This document shows positions 61,935-64,000 of a stretch of DNA of 64,000 nt, in pieces (the stretch's first letter is position 1; each line of letters starts with the position of its first letter). The DNA is from Isochrysis galbana (lineage: Eukaryota > Haptophyta > Isochrysidales > Isochrysidaceae): assembly GCA_018136815.1 (NCBI GenBank), contig CM030932.1, forward strand, positions 5,432,407-5,496,406, written 5' to 3'. Position numbers and translations under genes: made by a program. The notes beneath the pieces were generated by a model. That model saw only the letters and a program-made list of their open reading frames with translations. It was not told the DNA's origin and ran no database searches.

Positions 61935-62090
61935 GGGAGTTCGCGAGAGCGCGCGGGGCGAGAGGGGGAGCGAGAGAGAGGGAGAGGGAGAGAGAGGGAG
62001 AGCGAGAGAGAGCGAGCGGCGAGGGAGAGGGAGAGGGAGAGCGAGAGCGAGAGCGAGAGCGGGAGTGGGAACGGCAAGGGAGAGGGACAT
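61935..62090. repeat. (GA)n-rich tract
   Basis: About 150 bases of GAGAGG, GCGAGAG and GGGAGA motifs. Frames through it (Arg/Glu/Ser or Leu/Ser/Pro strings) are artefacts. Confidence 0.92.
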
Positions 62091-62196
62091 TCTTTCACTA
62101 CATATTTTCTACATATTTGGGCGGATTTCCTACATATTTCGACATATTTTTACAACATATTTGGGCAAGAGAAACTACATATTTCTACCTAGGCCT

Positions 62197-62445
62197 AGTC
62201 GAGACAGAGTCGGCCGCCAGCCCAGGTGGCGTAGGAGGAAGGGGGGAACGGGGAACGGATCACCGGGGGGGGGCGCGGGCCACCGGACCATATCTAAGCC
62301 CTTCACCCCTATCCCCCTAGTAGTGCACGGGGGGAGCCGCCTGATGGCGGGGGGGGAAGGGCCGGGGGAGTCGGGGTGTAGAAAGTATGCTACGTGTAGG
62401 TAGTGGTTCCACATTCGCCGCGAGTGCGGTAAGAATATTATGAAG
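62197..62445 (-). repeat. Dispersed repeat family, copy 2 (inverted)
   Basis: Reverse complement of the 1196-1433 segment: CGAGACAGAGTCGG at 62199, GGTCCGGTGGCCCGCGCC in complement near 62270, TCAGGCGGCTCCCCCCGT in complement near 62335, and CCGCGAGTGCGGTAAGAATATT at 62418-62440. Ends at nearly the same bases as copy 1, which defines the element's limits. Confidence 0.82.
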
Positions 62446-62446
62446 T

Positions 62447-62990
62447 TTACACCCCTTGCTTGCAGGCCACGTTCTCCCGCAGCCAACCCGCGAGCACTCG
62501 GGCGTACACCTCGAACGCCCGATCCACAACTGCCCCTTCTTTCTCTGGGGTAGGGGGCAGGGGGGGATCCAGAGGCACTTCCTCTAGCGGGCTGAGCTGC
62601 TGCGCCAACCGTAGCACACGGACGGTTTTCTTCCGTAGTGCCCCCGCGCCCCCTGGCGAGCCAAAGTCCTTGGGCAGGCTGGGGCGCCTTGGCCGCTTCT
62701 GCGCAGGAGAGAATGGTGACATCCTCTCCCAAACCCACTGCGTGAAGCGGTGCAGGTCACCCAGAGCCCCTCTGTCCGCATGTGCCTCACCACCTGCGTC
62801 CTCCCGCTCTCCTGAGGTCAAAGGATGCCCCACATCGGGGGGGGGGGGGGGGGGGGGTGGAAAAGCACAGACTGCCTCGTCCTCATCGCCGCCCTCCCGG
62901 CCGCCTGCGGCATGGCAAGTCCCGCAGGCTCCAGTGGCCCGAGAGCTCCATCGCTCGCAGGAGCACGAGCGATGTCGCGGTGTCCCTCCC
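62447..62990 (-). CDS. Unidentified frame ending at the repeat, possible element protein
   Basis: Reading down from about 62990: RSCSCERWSSRATGACGTCH, a Cys/His cluster, then GGDEDEAVCAF, a proline run made by the poly-G/C tract (62839-62859), LTSGEREDAGGEAHADRG, DLHRFTQWVWERMSPF, LRKKTVRVLRLAQQL and AVVDRAFEVYARVLAGWL, stopping at a TAA immediately before copy 2 of the dispersed repeat. The position suggests it may be the coding end of that element. Length of the homopolymer decides whether the two halves are in frame. No family recognised. Confidence 0.35.
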
Positions 62991-63297
62991 CCCCTCCCCC
63001 CCGAGGGGGGGCATTTCTTCAGACTACCACCTTAAGTGAATTGGATGGGGAGAGCGCCGCGAGGCGGCGCCGACGCCAGCGACAGAGCGAAATCCGGAGA
63101 GAAGAGTCTAGATTCACAGCGCCGTTCGAACGACGGTTACTGTGAAACCCAACATTTCATTCACATGATCGCAGGTAGAGTAGAGAGTAGTGAGAGGCGC
63201 TCCCGCCATCCCCGCTGAGGACTAAGTTAAAAACAAGGCGGAATTATCTGGTGGACGCGAAGCTGGCGCGGGCGGTGACGCGCCCCCGAGGGCGGCG
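62991..63297. other. Intergenic, upstream of CS-domain gene
   Basis: No supported feature; presumably the promoter of the gene at 63298. No TATA box is obvious. Confidence 0.45.
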
Positions 63298-63864
63298 ATG
63301 TCTGAGTCGAGCATGACGGCCCTGGTAGAGGCGCTGCCTGCCACGCTGTCCGTAGGTGGCACCAGTATCCCGAATGGAGTCCGCATCACCTGGTCAGAGA
63401 GGGCAGATCGCCTCTCTTTCCATGCTGAGATGGTTGAGCCAGAGGATCCTTCTGTTTCTCTAAACGATGCTGGTGCCATATCCATAGATGTCCTCTCGGG
63501 CGAGCGGAATCTCCAAATCAGGCTGCAGCTATTCAGCGAAATCGATTCAGCCAAGACACGATGGTATGCGACCGGGCGTGGCATTTCCTTTGAGCTCACA
63601 AAGCTGCGGGTAGGGCGGTGGGGTGCTCTCGTTGCTGGAGTGACGCCGGCGACAATTAAGGTAGACTGGTCCCAATATATGGACGAGGACGAGGAACGCG
63701 AGGCGAAGCTGTATCCCAACGGCTACGACATATATAAAATGCGCGGTGCGATGGGTAAGGATTGGGGCTCAAACATTTCGCAAGAGCTTGCTGCGCAAAG
63801 ACAGCTTCAAGCCATCAACACAAGCCAACCCGATGACGAGGACGAGGAAATTGCGTGCTTCTGA
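63298..63864 (+). CDS. CS/p23-like domain protein
   Basis: 188 residues in one exon. A beta-sandwich-like stretch (ISIDVLSGERNLQIRLQLFS through SFELTKLRVGRWGAL) leads to VDWSQYMDEDEER at ~122-134, which closely follows the KVDWxxWxDEDEE signature ending the CS domain of p23/Sba1-type Hsp90 co-chaperones. An acidic tail (PDDEDEEIACF) fits that group. The N-terminal half of the CS fold is divergent, so it may be a CS protein other than p23. The start at 63298 is the first in-frame ATG and gives a full-length product. Confidence 0.68.
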   Translation: MSESSMTALVEALPATLSVGGTSIPNGVRITWSERADRLSFHAEMVEPEDPSVSLNDAGAISIDVLSGERNLQIRLQLFSEIDSAKTRWYATGRGISFELTKLRVGRWGALVAGVTPATIKVDWSQYMDEDEEREAKLYPNGYDIYKMRGAMGKDWGSNISQELAAQRQLQAINTSQPDDEDEEIACF

Positions 63865-64000
63865 TGAATGCTAGTGTGATTCTCCGTGAACGATGGTGCG
63901 GCTTCTTCTCGCTGTACTGCTAGAACCTTGCTGTGCATCAGCTAGGGCCATTTCTCGAGACCTTCTCCCTGTGTCCCCATGCTACTACTAGCACATGCAT
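63865..64000. other. 3' flank, window end
   Basis: Short AT/GC-mixed sequence with no feature that I can support. Confidence 0.5.

Noticed and set aside
1-64000. CRISPR arrays, bacterial operons, rRNA genes, integrated viral genome
   Set aside because: No direct-repeat/spacer array, no Shine-Dalgarno-linked gene strings, no rRNA signature, no capsid or polymerase of viral type; spliced genes show nuclear eukaryotic DNA.

Overview
The window is nuclear DNA of a eukaryote, most likely a flagellated unicellular alga. The evidence: GT-AG introns can be placed in seven genes, there are no operons, gene density is low (about a dozen real genes in 64 kb), base composition is GC-rich with long G or C homopolymers, and much of the sequence is decayed retroelements and tandem repeats. 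A CFAP263/CCDC113 orthologue implies a motile flagellum. The decayed LRR gene, NDK-like protein and four-domain repeat protein recall haptophyte or stramenopile algae, but that lineage call is an inference from remembered family resemblance. Three runs of exactly 100 N (1790-1889, 26890-26989, 51990-52089) are scaffold gaps.

Layout. 1-9800: repeat-rich DNA with a 425-bp tandem array (2.9-5.1 kb), copies of a dispersed element, a frameshifted LINE 3' end (7.17-7.8 kb) and an LRR pseudogene. 9.8-12.2 kb (-): a PAN plus TBL/PC-esterase putative polysaccharide O-acyltransferase. 13.5-23.4 kb (+): an apparently intronless ATM/Tel1 kinase gene of 3297 codons. 24.8-26.5 kb (-): an ELM2-SANT-PHD-MBD-like chromatin protein. 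28.9-31.5 kb (-): a secreted or membrane protein with MIB/HERC2-like modules. 32.6-33.6 kb (-): a GT25 glycosyltransferase. 34.8-36.55 kb: an internally deleted LINE. 37.2-38.9 kb (-): VTA1/LIP5 in five exons. 40.9-41.2 kb: a copia RNase H relic. 42.95-44.2 kb (-): an NDK-like protein. 44.9-45.9 kb (-): a sugar isomerase-like TIM barrel. 47.3-48.1 kb (-): a coiled-coil protein. 48.9-51.99 kb (+): VPS11, cut off by a gap. 52.7-56.9 kb (-): a 1408-codon protein with four alternating copies of a domain I cannot name. 59.4-60.6 kb (+): CFAP263. 63.3-63.9 kb (+): a CS/p23-like protein.

The genes are unrelated housekeeping and lineage-specific genes, not a pathway: DNA-damage signalling (ATM), chromatin repression (ELM2-SANT-PHD), endosome/vacuole trafficking (VTA1 in ESCRT-III/Vps4 disassembly, VPS11 in HOPS/CORVET), glycan modification (TBL-like, GT25), nucleotide and sugar metabolism, and flagellum. 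The least explained item is the protein at 52.7-56.9 kb, with four tandem domains in an A-B-A-B pattern and a recent in-frame duplication in its disordered half.

Exon borders come from reading GT/AG sites, keeping frame and restoring family motifs; no transcript data were available.
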